DNA of 6,548 bases from Bacillota bacterium (lineage in GTDB: Bacteria > Bacillota > Bacilli > Alicyclobacillales > Alicyclobacillaceae). The stretch covers positions 1 to 6,548 of the forward strand of contig JAKADF010000199.1 in the NCBI GenBank assembly GCA_021820805.1. Direction: 5' to 3'. The notes under the pieces are model-generated. The model saw only the letters and a list, made by a program, of their open reading frames with translations. It was not told the origin of the DNA and ran no database searches. Within the stretch, counting starts at the first letter, position 1; each line of letters begins with the position of its first letter. Position numbers and translations under genes: made by a program. This document shows, in pieces, positions 1-5,256 of the stretch.

Positions 1-1189
1 TTCCGATCTGTTACCTGCAGGCGGTTTACTTAACGGTCTGTCGCTTTATTATGGTTATAGTCACGGAACAACGAGAGGAAAGGATTCTGTAATCGCTGCC
101 GTGCACGAACACAGTGGGAAAATGCCGTTTAAAACGGGGGCGATTAAACCAATTGCGGCTATCTTTACTTTGGCGCTTGGCGGATCCGCTGGTAAAGAAG
201 GCCCGTGTTCCCATATTGGCGGCACACTCTCATCGTGGTTTGCACAAATTCTAAGGTTGCGTCCAGAGCTGCAGAAGCGTCTTGTAATCTGCGGAATCAG
301 TGCTGGATTTGCAAGTGTATTTGGCACTCCGCTTGCTGGAAGCATCTACGGCATTGAGGTGCTTGCGATTGGCCAGCTTAGACACGATGTGCTCTTTCCA
401 TCGTTTATTGCTGGGGTAACTTCATATGAAGTGAGCAAGGAGCTTGGCGTCCCATATTCATATTACCCATACCCCGGAGCAGCCGCCTTTACAGAGAGCT
501 TGTTCATTAAAATCATTTTAATCGGGATTCTTTGCGGACTCGTTTCATGGTTGTTTATTGAATGCTATGAACGGGTACGTACGCTTTTCAGCCAAATTCA
601 GAAGCATTTCCACATCTGGTTACCCGCCATGCCAATCATTGGAGGCGCCATTTTAGCCGTACTTATTATCTTTCTTCCTACGGATTACCTTGGTTTGAGC
701 CTTCCACTGATGAATCGAGCTTTACTCGGTGAGCATGTAGCTTATTTAGCATTTTTTTGGAAGCTGTTGTTTGTGGGGATTACATTAGGATCCGGTTTTT
801 ATGGCGGGATTGTCACTCCGCAATTCGTTATTGGCGCGACTGCTGGAAATGTATTTGCAAACCTGTTGCATATAAGTCCTGTACTTGGTGCTGCTGTAGG
901 AATGGTGGCTGTCGTTGCTGCTTCCTCCAACACACCTATTGCTGCAATCATCATGGGTTTCGAGTTATTTGGTAGTTCAATCGGTATCTACGTATTGACA
1001 GCCTGCATAACATCATATCTTATCGTTGGTCATCGCAGCGTATATCCAGACCAACTGGTTGCATATCCAAAATCTTTATGGATGCATCTTGAACCAGGCA
1101 TTCCACTTAGCCAAGAACAAATCCATGTTTCTTATCATCTGTTAAAGTACATGAGAAAACATATTCCTCATCGACACGCCCACAAATAA
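1..1189 (+). CDS. CLC-family chloride channel/transporter, 5'-truncated
   Basis: This is an integral membrane protein that conducts or exchanges anions, probably chloride. The frame is open from base 2 with no start codon in the window, so the N-terminus lies upstream; 395 residues are visible. Seen: the CLC signature GSAGKEGP at bases 185-205, whose Glu (197-199) matches the external gating glutamate. A second signature, GFYGGIVTP, lies near 790-820, and SNTPIAAIIMGFELFG matches the late CLC helices. A Tyr at 1043-1045 sits where the central pore tyrosine is expected. By hand alignment with E. coli ClcA, the usual GSGIP filter motif is replaced by a TRGKDS stretch, and the internal proton glutamate is Val (359-361). 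There is no C-terminal CBS domain; the protein ends in a short His/Lys-rich tail. GTG at 101 and ATG at 122 are internal codons, not starts. The family call is firm; whether it is a channel or an antiporter, and for which anion, is not. Confidence 0.93.
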   Translation, partial: SDLLPAGGLLNGLSLYYGYSHGTTRGKDSVIAAVHEHSGKMPFKTGAIKPIAAIFTLALGGSAGKEGPCSHIGGTLSSWFAQILRLRPELQKRLVICGISAGFASVFGTPLAGSIYGIEVLAIGQLRHDVLFPSFIAGVTSYEVSKELGVPYSYYPYPGAAAFTESLFIKIILIGILCGLVSWLFIECYERVRTLFSQIQKHFHIWLPAMPIIGGAILAVLIIFLPTDYLGLSLPLMNRALLGEHVAYLAFFWKLLFVGITLGSGFYGGIVTPQFVIGATAGNVFANLLHISPVLGAAVGMVAVVAASSNTPIAAIIMGFELFGSSIGIYVLTACITSYLIVGHRSVYPDQLVAYPKSLWMHLEPGIPLSQEQIHVSYHLLKYMRKHIPHRHAHK

Positions 1190-1229
1190 AAATGGCGTGT
1201 AAATCCGCTCTGGATTTACACGCCATTTT
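1189..1229. terminator. Bidirectional rho-independent terminator
   Basis: The arms at 1189-1206 and 1212-1229 are perfectly complementary over 18 bp around a 5-base loop (GCTCT). The stem has a GC-rich core and ends in AAAA on the left and TTTT on the right, so each strand reads a hairpin running into a short T tract. It starts at the last base of the CLC stop codon and lies 8 bases beyond the ABC ATPase stop on the other strand. It therefore serves both convergent transcripts. Confidence 0.9.
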
Positions 1230-1237
1230 GGTGTTAA

Positions 1238-1960
1238 TTATAAAACCTTGCTGAGAAATGCACGCGTCCGTTCTTCTTTCGGGTTTGAAAATACTTCGGC
1301 AGGAGTCCCCTCTTCGACGATGTAGCCGCCATCCATAAAGATAACCCTATCGCCAACCTCGCGTGCGAATCCCATCTCGTGCGTAACGACAACCATGGTC
1401 ATTCCTTCCCGAGCAAGATCCTTCATAACCTGCAGCACTTCACCGACCATTTCTGGGTCAAGCGCGGACGTTGGCTCATCAAAGAGCATGATATCAGGCT
1501 GCATCGCAAGGGCTCTTGCAATCGCGACACGTTGCTGCTGGCCGCCAGACAATTCATCTGGGTAACTATTTTCTTTCCCTTCCAGTCCTACCTTTGCGAG
1601 CAGTTTTCTCGCACGTTCTACGCTTATTTTTTGTGATTCTTTCAGGACTTTGCGAGGGCCGATTGTAATATTGTCAAGAACAGTTAGGTGGTGGAACAAG
1701 TTGAAGCGTTGAAAAACCATACCCACTTTTTGTCTAAGCTTGGTAATGTCAACTTTCGGATTTGTCAGTTCCATCCCGTTAATGATAATGTGGCCGGATG
1801 TTGCTTTCTCGAGTCCGTTCAAGCAACGTAAAAATGTGCTTTTTCCACTGCCTGACGGTCCGATGACAACAACTACTTCTTGTTGTTCTACGTGGTTACT
1901 AATATCTTTTAATACTTCGAGATGACCAAATGACTTTTTTAGATTTTTAACGCTTATCAA
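1238..1960 (-). CDS. Polar amino acid ABC transporter, ATP-binding protein
   Basis: This is the cytoplasmic ATPase that powers the amino acid importer encoded just upstream on the same strand. It has 240 residues, normal for the GlnQ/HisP/ArtM group. Seen: Walker [10 protein letters not shown] (34-42), Q-loop Gln84, signature LSGGQQQR (137-144), Walker B IMLFDE (157-162) with the catalytic Glu162, D-loop SALD (165-168) and switch His194 in VVTHEMGF. All catalytic elements are intact. The start is TTG at 1960, supported by a strong GAGGAGG site 7 bases upstream. The gene overlaps the permease by 14 bases, which suggests translational coupling. It is last in the operon and is followed by the bidirectional terminator. 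The family is secure; the substrate (Gln, Glu, Arg, Lys, His or cystine) cannot be read from the ATPase. Confidence 0.95.
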   Translation of the reverse strand: MISVKNLKKSFGHLEVLKDISNHVEQQEVVVVIGPSGSGKSTFLRCLNGLEKATSGHIIINGMELTNPKVDITKLRQKVGMVFQRFNLFHHLTVLDNITIGPRKVLKESQKISVERARKLLAKVGLEGKENSYPDELSGGQQQRVAIARALAMQPDIMLFDEPTSALDPEMVGEVLQVMKDLAREGMTMVVVTHEMGFAREVGDRVIFMDGGYIVEEGTPAEVFSNPKEERTRAFLSKVL

Positions 1961-2636
1961 TTTGCAGCCTCCTCTCCAGATAACCGGCGAACCTAGTCAG
2001 TGCAAAAATGACGATGAAATAGAGAATAGCGATGGCTGACCAAATTTGGAATGCAGCAAAGTTTTGTGCAATGATGATTTGACCTGTGTATACCAACTCA
2101 ACTACACCGACTGGGGCAATGAGTGATGTATCTTTCACTGTTTGTGCAAATTGGTTCACAAGCGGAGGAATCATTCGCTTGAAAGCTTGCGGTAAAATAA
2201 TGTAACGCATCGTTTGGAACCCGCTCATACCAATGCTTTCCGCAGCTTCCCTTTGACCTCTGTCAACACCAAGAATACCTGCGCGAATAATCTCAGTTAT
2301 ATAAGCCCCCTCATTCAAAGCGAGCGCCGTTGCTGCAGCAACAATGGGGTACAAGGACGGCCCAACCCAAGTATTTAACGGCATAATGGCTGGAAGGCCA
2401 AGTACAATGAAGAACACTTGAACTAAGAGCGGTGTACCGCGGAAAATTTCAACATAAATTGCACTGATTGCTCTAAGAAGTTTGTTGTGAGATAACTTAA
2501 ACATTGCAGCGACGAGACCCAAAATCACCGCAAATATAATTGCAACAATAGAATATTCCACTGTTCGGAGAAGTCCGTGCATTAACTGAGGAGACGAACT
2601 TGAAACAATCGTTAAAAACTTCACAAAAGGGTTCAT
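1947..2636 (-). CDS. Polar amino acid ABC transporter, permease protein
   Basis: This is the membrane subunit of the amino acid importer, of the HisM/GlnP type in the BPD_transp_1 family. It has 229 residues, typical for the group. Seen: hydrophobic spans around 25-47, 70-86, 93-108 and 197-217; the family motif [11 protein letters not shown] (63-73); and the ATPase-coupling EAA loop beginning [10 protein letters not shown] at 130 and ending near LPQA. Only one permease gene is present, so the complex is expected to contain a homodimer. The start is ATG at 2636. The nearest Shine-Dalgarno match, AAGGAG at 2650-2655, lies 13 bases away, which is rather long, and part of it can pair in a hairpin. 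The stop overlaps the start of the ATPase gene by 14 bases, and 82 bases separate it from the binding-protein gene. Confidence 0.95.
   Translation of the reverse strand: MNPFVKFLTIVSSSSPQLMHGLLRTVEYSIVAIIFAVILGLVAAMFKLSHNKLLRAISAIYVEIFRGTPLLVQVFFIVLGLPAIMPLNTWVGPSLYPIVAAATALALNEGAYITEIIRAGILGVDRGQREAAESIGMSGFQTMRYIILPQAFKRMIPPLVNQFAQTVKDTSLIAPVGVVELVYTGQIIIAQNFAAFQIWSAIAILYFIVIFALTRFAGYLERRLQIDKR
1968..1973 (-). promoter_or_regulatory. Ribosome binding site fixing the TTG start of the ABC ATPase
   Basis: On the minus strand this reads AGGAGG, inside GAGAGGAGG, with a 7-base spacer to TTG at 1960. No ATG lies at a suitable distance, so the site supports the non-ATG start. It is located within the permease coding region. 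Confidence 0.85.
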
Positions 2637-2651
2637 TCCCGATGTGTTGCT

Positions 2652-2675
2652 CCTTTCTCTTATACATAAGAAAGG
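2652..2675 (-). promoter_or_regulatory. Possible hairpin covering the permease ribosome binding site
   Basis: In the minus-strand RNA, CCUUU (2675-2671) can pair with AAAGG (2656-2652). CUUA (2670-2667) can pair with UAAG (2662-2659). This leaves a UGUA loop and a two-base AG bulge. The AAAGG arm is the core of the permease Shine-Dalgarno sequence. The left arm shares two bases with the preceding hairpin (2674-2700), so the two may compete. The stem is short and AU-rich, so this is an inference from base pairing only. Confidence 0.35.
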
Positions 2676-2700
2676 CGTAGCAAGATGTCCCCGCTACGCC
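2674..2700 (-). terminator. Intercistronic hairpin, possible partial terminator
   Basis: The inverted repeat GGCGTAGC (2674-2681) / GCTACGCC (2693-2700) has an 11-base loop. On the minus strand it is followed by TTTCTTATG, an imperfect T tract. It lies between the binding-protein gene and the permease gene. In ABC operons such hairpins commonly reduce read-through or protect the upstream mRNA, so that more binding protein than membrane protein is made. The stem is clear; the function is inferred. Confidence 0.6.
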
Positions 2701-2704
2701 ATAT

Positions 2705-2725
2705 CGACTAAATCAAACTTAGTCG
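2705..2725 (-). repeat. Inverted repeat spanning the stop codon of the binding-protein gene
   Basis: CGACTAA (2705-2711) and TTAGTCG (2719-2725) form a perfect 7-bp stem with a 7-base loop. The stop codon is inside one arm. The repeat lies immediately before the 2674-2700 hairpin in the transcript, giving two tandem stem-loops at the 3' end of the binding-protein message. A role in mRNA stability is plausible but not shown. Confidence 0.5.
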
Positions 2726-3549
2726 TTTACCGCTACAGAAGCAGGATCTTTCACTCCGCTTACTAGACCGCTCTTATCTCCGCCGAGGTACTGATTAAAT
2801 AATTTTGCGTACTCACCGTCTGCTTGGATTTTCTTGAGACCATCATTTATCTTGTTTAACAGGTCTGTATCTTTCTTGCTGACAGCTATACCGTAATACT
2901 CACCTGTCAGAAGTCCGCCGACAGTGTGCACATTTTTATGCGTATTCATGAAGTTAATATTCACTGGGTTGTCAAACACTACAGCGTCTGCTCCGCCCGT
3001 TTCAAGTGCATTGTAAGCATCATCAATGTTGTCAAATTGTTTTACGTTTGTAATACCCTTTTGCGTCAATAGGTCAACAGAAGAGGTACCTTTCTTCGTT
3101 GCAACAAGCTTACCCTTTAGGTCAGACAACCCTTTTATATTAGAGTTTGTTTTAACCAAAATGGATAAACCGGATTTGTAATAAGCGTTAGAGAAGTTTA
3201 CTGCTTGCATCCGGGTCTTTTTAATCGTAATACCCGCAACAGCAACGTCCTCTTGTCCTGTTTGAAGTGCTGGAATTAAACCAGTGAAAGGCATTGTAGA
3301 CATATCAACTTGCAAATTTTCCTGTTTTGCAATTGCATTAATCATTGCAATATCAAAACCTGTTATTTTGCCATTTTGTTCTGACTCAAATGGCGGGAAG
3401 GTTGTGTCAGCAGCTACCTTAATTGTCTGACCAGTCTGTGCTGCACTGGTTGATGTGTTGTTCGCTGCTGTATTATTATTCGTTGCACCACAGCCTGCAA
3501 TCATTGCTCCTGCAACAACTAAAGTAGCAAAAAAAGCTTTTTTCTTCAT
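2719..3549 (-). CDS. Polar amino acid ABC transporter, substrate-binding lipoprotein
   Basis: This extracellular, lipid-anchored receptor captures an amino acid and delivers it to the permease. It has 276 residues, the usual length for SBP_bac_3 proteins. Seen: a lipoprotein signal with a KKK start, a hydrophobic core and the lipobox IAGC, giving lipidated Cys20. A Thr/Asn/Ala-rich linker to about residue 40 follows. The mature domain opens with IKVAADTTFPPFE (43-55). Arg113 in ITIKKTR sits where this family binds the ligand alpha-carboxylate, and Asp193 in VFDNP where it binds the alpha-amino group. The start is ATG at 3549 with AGGGGG about 12 bases upstream. The gene is first in the operon and two hairpins follow it. 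The likely ligand is a polar or basic amino acid; the sequence alone does not decide which. Confidence 0.95.
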   Translation of the reverse strand: MKKKAFFATLVVAGAMIAGCGATNNNTAANNTSTSAAQTGQTIKVAADTTFPPFESEQNGKITGFDIAMINAIAKQENLQVDMSTMPFTGLIPALQTGQEDVAVAGITIKKTRMQAVNFSNAYYKSGLSILVKTNSNIKGLSDLKGKLVATKKGTSSVDLLTQKGITNVKQFDNIDDAYNALETGGADAVVFDNPVNINFMNTHKNVHTVGGLLTGEYYGIAVSKKDTDLLNKINDGLKKIQADGEYAKLFNQYLGGDKSGLVSGVKDPASVAVND

Positions 3550-3600
3550 GACTTTGTGTGACCCCCTGTTTTTCTATGAAAAGGCTTTCTGCATAAAAGT

Positions 3601-3629
3601 ACACTAACTCAATTTCATTAAAAGTTCAA
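3601..3629 (-). promoter_or_regulatory. Candidate promoter for the amino acid ABC operon
   Basis: On the minus strand TTGAAC (3629-3624) is followed after exactly 17 bases by TAGTGT (3606-3601), about 50 bases ahead of the binding-protein start codon. The -35 match is fair and the -10 match weak. Another AT-rich stretch nearby, GATAAT at about 3637-3642, has no good -35 partner. Confidence 0.35.
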
Positions 3630-3726
3630 ATGTGTGAATTATCTTAAAAATAATGCCCACCCATCTCTCCCAATAAACGGAAAGTATTGTGCTCTGAGCC
3701 AAGGTGTAGTAGCATCTCTTTTGATG

Positions 3727-3753
3727 GTAAATCGTTTTTGTAAAACGTTTTAC
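3727..3753. promoter_or_regulatory. LacI-type operator: perfect 14-bp palindrome with degenerate tandem copy
   Basis: GTAAAACGTTTTAC at 3740-3753 is a perfect palindrome with a central CG, the usual architecture of LacI-family operators. GTAAATCGTTTTTG at 3727-3740 matches it at 11 of 14 positions. The two central CG steps are 13 bp apart. The pair lies upstream of the MFS promoter, and no regulator gene is in the window. The palindrome is certain. Binding by a sugar-acid-responsive LacI-family repressor (as E. coli GntR controls gluconate genes) is inference. Confidence 0.6.
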
Positions 3754-3765
3754 TTGACCTAAAGT

Positions 3766-3779
3766 TGTAAGCGTTTGCC
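3766..3779 (+). promoter_or_regulatory. cre-like site (CcpA)
   Basis: TGTAAGCGTTTGCC agrees with the cre consensus TGWAANCGNTNWCA at 12 of 14 positions, the last A and one W being the mismatches. It ends 5 bases before the -35 hexamer of the MFS promoter. Carbon catabolite control of gluconate genes is known in Bacillus. At this position the site could repress, or activate as upstream cre sites do at ackA. It could instead be a third binding site of the same LacI-type factor that uses the palindrome. Confidence 0.5.
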
Positions 3780-3784
3780 GCACT

Positions 3785-3813
3785 TTGAACGGCCAAACAC
3801 ATCGAGATATTGT
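3785..3813 (+). promoter_or_regulatory. Candidate sigma-A promoter for the MFS transporter and gntK
   Basis: TTGAAC (3785-3790) and TATTGT (3808-3813) are separated by the ideal 17 bases, each matching the consensus at about four of six positions. Transcription would begin near 3820, leaving a leader of about 60 bases before the ATG at 3883. The operator-like sites lie just upstream. Confidence 0.55.
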
Positions 3814-3868
3814 GCCTGATAAATGGGTAAACGCAACTTTAAACAATATTCGGGAAAAATATTCCTAC

Positions 3869-3876
3869 AAGGAGGT
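3869..3876 (+). promoter_or_regulatory. Ribosome binding site fixing the MFS start
   Basis: AAGGAGGT is an 8-base match to the 16S rRNA 3' end, with a 6-base spacer to ATG at 3883. It rules out the in-frame ATG at 3823, whose 20-codon extension would read through this site and has no Shine-Dalgarno of its own. Confidence 0.9.
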
Positions 3877-3882
3877 AAAGCA

Positions 3883-5166
3883 ATGGCTAAGCGAATTGGA
3901 AATGTTCGTTGGGGTATTGCTGTTTTAATCGGTATCGGCATTGTTATTAATTATTTTGACCGTACCAATATTTCTGTTGCAACAAAGCCGCTCATGCATG
4001 AATATGGCTTGACAAAGGGGCAAATGGGTATTCTTTTATCCTCTTTTGCTTGGTCTTATGCATTATTACAAATACCAGTTGGGGCCTTGCTTGATAAAGT
4101 CGGTGTCAAATGGCTCACAAGAATCGGTACAGTTATTTGGTCAATCGCAACATTTATGACCGCTATGGTCAGTGGTATGGGTCTTATTATTTTATCACGT
4201 ATTTTACTTGGTGCCGCTGAGGCCCCTGCATTCCCGGGGGCATCCAAGGCAACTGGCTATTGGTTCCCCATGAGAGAGAGGGGACTTGCAACCTCCGCAT
4301 TTGATGCCGCTGCAAAGTTTTCAAACGTAATTGGAGTTCCAATCGTTGCGTTTGCTGTAACACAGTGGGGATGGAGAGGCGGTTTCTGGCTGACGGGTAT
4401 TTTAAGCCTCTTCTATGCAATTTTGTACTGGGCATTTTATCGTGATCCTAAAGATGCCAAGTATCTGTCTGAAGAAGAACGTGCTTACATTGAAGAGGGC
4501 GGTGCTCAGGCAGAAGGTGAGGCTTCCGGTGGTGTCATGCGCAACCTTGGCTTTTTGCTTACACAGCCAAAAGTTTGGGGTCTAACAATTGGTTTTGCTG
4601 CTTATGGTTATACATTTTACTTACTCTTAACTTGGCTGCCAGGTTATCTGGAGACCCAAATGCACATGACTGTCCTTAAGAGCGGTTTGTACACCATTAT
4701 TCCCTGGCTCTTTGCAACACTAACTGATATTATCATCGGTGGATGGTTGGTTGACTACTTAATCAAAAAAGGAAACAACCCAACCAAAGTAAGAAAAACC
4801 TTGATTGTTATTGGAATGATTATGGGGCTCGCTGTTGCAGGCGCTGCGTTTACATCAAACCCAAATGTAGCAATTATTTGGATCACGATTGCCCTGTCAG
4901 GCCTTGCGTTTTCTGCACCAATTGGTTGGAGTATCCCATCTTTGATTGCGCCAAAGGGTACAGTAGGTATAGTAGGAAGTATTATGAACTTCTTGAATAA
5001 CATTATGGGAATACTCGCTCCAATCGTGACTGGGTTTATCGCTGGAGGAACGGGATCGTTTGCAACTGGATTTATTGTTGCGGCAGTCGTGCTTGTAATC
5101 GGTATATTCAGTTATATATTCTTGCTTGGTAATATCGAACAAATTAAGACACCTTACAATCGTTAA
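3883..5166 (+). CDS. MFS transporter, anion:cation symporter (sugar-acid) family
   Basis: This inner-membrane carrier probably imports a sugar acid with protons; gluconate is the best guess because gluconokinase follows. It has 427 residues, normal for ACS/GudP/ExuT-type MFS proteins. Seen: a first span ending in INYFDRTNISVA (22-33), the family's opening motif; the MFS loop GALLDKVGVKW (67-77); LGAAEAPAFPG (109-119) and WFPMRERGLA (127-136), both ACS hallmarks; and WRGGFW (164-169). A cytoplasmic charged loop at about 187-220 divides two six-helix halves, and the second half runs from about 230 to 416. The start at 3883 is set by the AAGGAGGT site. The next gene begins 90 bases downstream on the same strand, so the two probably share a transcript. 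This is not the GntP family used by the B. subtilis gnt operon. The substrate could also be glucarate, galactarate, a hexuronate or another aldonate. Confidence 0.9.
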   Translation: MAKRIGNVRWGIAVLIGIGIVINYFDRTNISVATKPLMHEYGLTKGQMGILLSSFAWSYALLQIPVGALLDKVGVKWLTRIGTVIWSIATFMTAMVSGMGLIILSRILLGAAEAPAFPGASKATGYWFPMRERGLATSAFDAAAKFSNVIGVPIVAFAVTQWGWRGGFWLTGILSLFYAILYWAFYRDPKDAKYLSEEERAYIEEGGAQAEGEASGGVMRNLGFLLTQPKVWGLTIGFAAYGYTFYLLLTWLPGYLETQMHMTVLKSGLYTIIPWLFATLTDIIIGGWLVDYLIKKGNNPTKVRKTLIVIGMIMGLAVAGAAFTSNPNVAIIWITIALSGLAFSAPIGWSIPSLIAPKGTVGIVGSIMNFLNNIMGILAPIVTGFIAGGTGSFATGFIVAAVVLVIGIFSYIFLLGNIEQIKTPYNR

Positions 5167-5208
5167 ACTTTCGCCACGGTTAGCTTTTACTGTATAACTT
5201 TTTACGTC

Positions 5209-5235
5209 TAAATCGCCGGCTCCGTCGGCGATTTA
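5209..5235 (+). terminator. Intercistronic hairpin between the MFS gene and gntK, possible attenuator
   Basis: TAAATCGCCG (5209-5218) and CGGCGATTTA (5226-5235) form a perfect 10-bp stem. It can be lengthened inward by a G-T and a C-G pair to leave a three-base loop. What follows is TGATATTTATGG rather than a clean T run, so termination would be partial at best. The stem ends about 10 bases before the gntK ribosome binding site. It may lower or stabilise downstream message; an operator role is also possible. Confidence 0.5.
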
Positions 5236-5245
5236 TGATATTTAT

Positions 5246-5251
5246 GGGGTG
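5246..5251 (+). promoter_or_regulatory. Ribosome binding site of gntK
   Basis: GGGGTG can pair with the CACCUC end of the anti-Shine-Dalgarno (one G-U wobble), with a 5-base spacer to ATG at 5257. The overlapping GGAG (5251-5254) would be only 2 bases from the start. The frame is closed by TGA at 5236-5238, and no other ATG lies between, so 5257 is the start. Confidence 0.6.
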
Positions 5252-5256
5252 GAGAA

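Larger units (their letters stand above)
3550..3882. other. Divergent intergenic control region
   Basis: These 333 bases separate the minus-strand ABC operon from the plus-strand sugar-acid genes. The right half holds a LacI-type palindrome, a cre-like site and a promoter facing the MFS gene; the left part holds a weak promoter facing the ABC operon. The short minus-strand open frames here have no ribosome binding site and no recognisable protein. I looked for T-box, SAM-I and lysine riboswitch signatures upstream of the ABC operon and saw none. Nothing definite was found in 3640-3725. Confidence 0.7.

Noticed and set aside
757..975. 72-codon plus-strand frame rich in Cys and Trp inside the CLC gene
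   Set aside because: It is out of frame with conserved CLC motifs and has no start signals; it is a frame shadow.
3640..3725. Possible riboswitch leader (SAM-I, lysine or T-box) ahead of the ABC operon, prompted by a GGGAGAGATGGGTGGG stretch on the minus strand
   Set aside because: The conserved cores of those classes are absent, no terminator-antiterminator pair is visible before the gene, and the stretch lies upstream of the better promoter candidate.
3754..3782. TTGACC at 3754-3759 as the -35 of a promoter overlapping the operator
   Set aside because: No -10-like hexamer occurs at 15-19 bases downstream (the region reads TTTGCCGCAC). The TTGAAC/TATTGT pair is better.
3823..3882. In-frame ATG at 3823 that would extend the MFS protein by 20 residues
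   Set aside because: It has no ribosome binding site, would encode through the AAGGAGGT site itself, and lies almost at the predicted transcription start. ATG at 3883 is far better placed.
3604..3941. Minus-strand open frames of 80 and 60 codons in and beside the intergenic region
   Set aside because: They have no Shine-Dalgarno and no recognisable domain, and they cross the operator/promoter region and the MFS start. They are probably chance frames.
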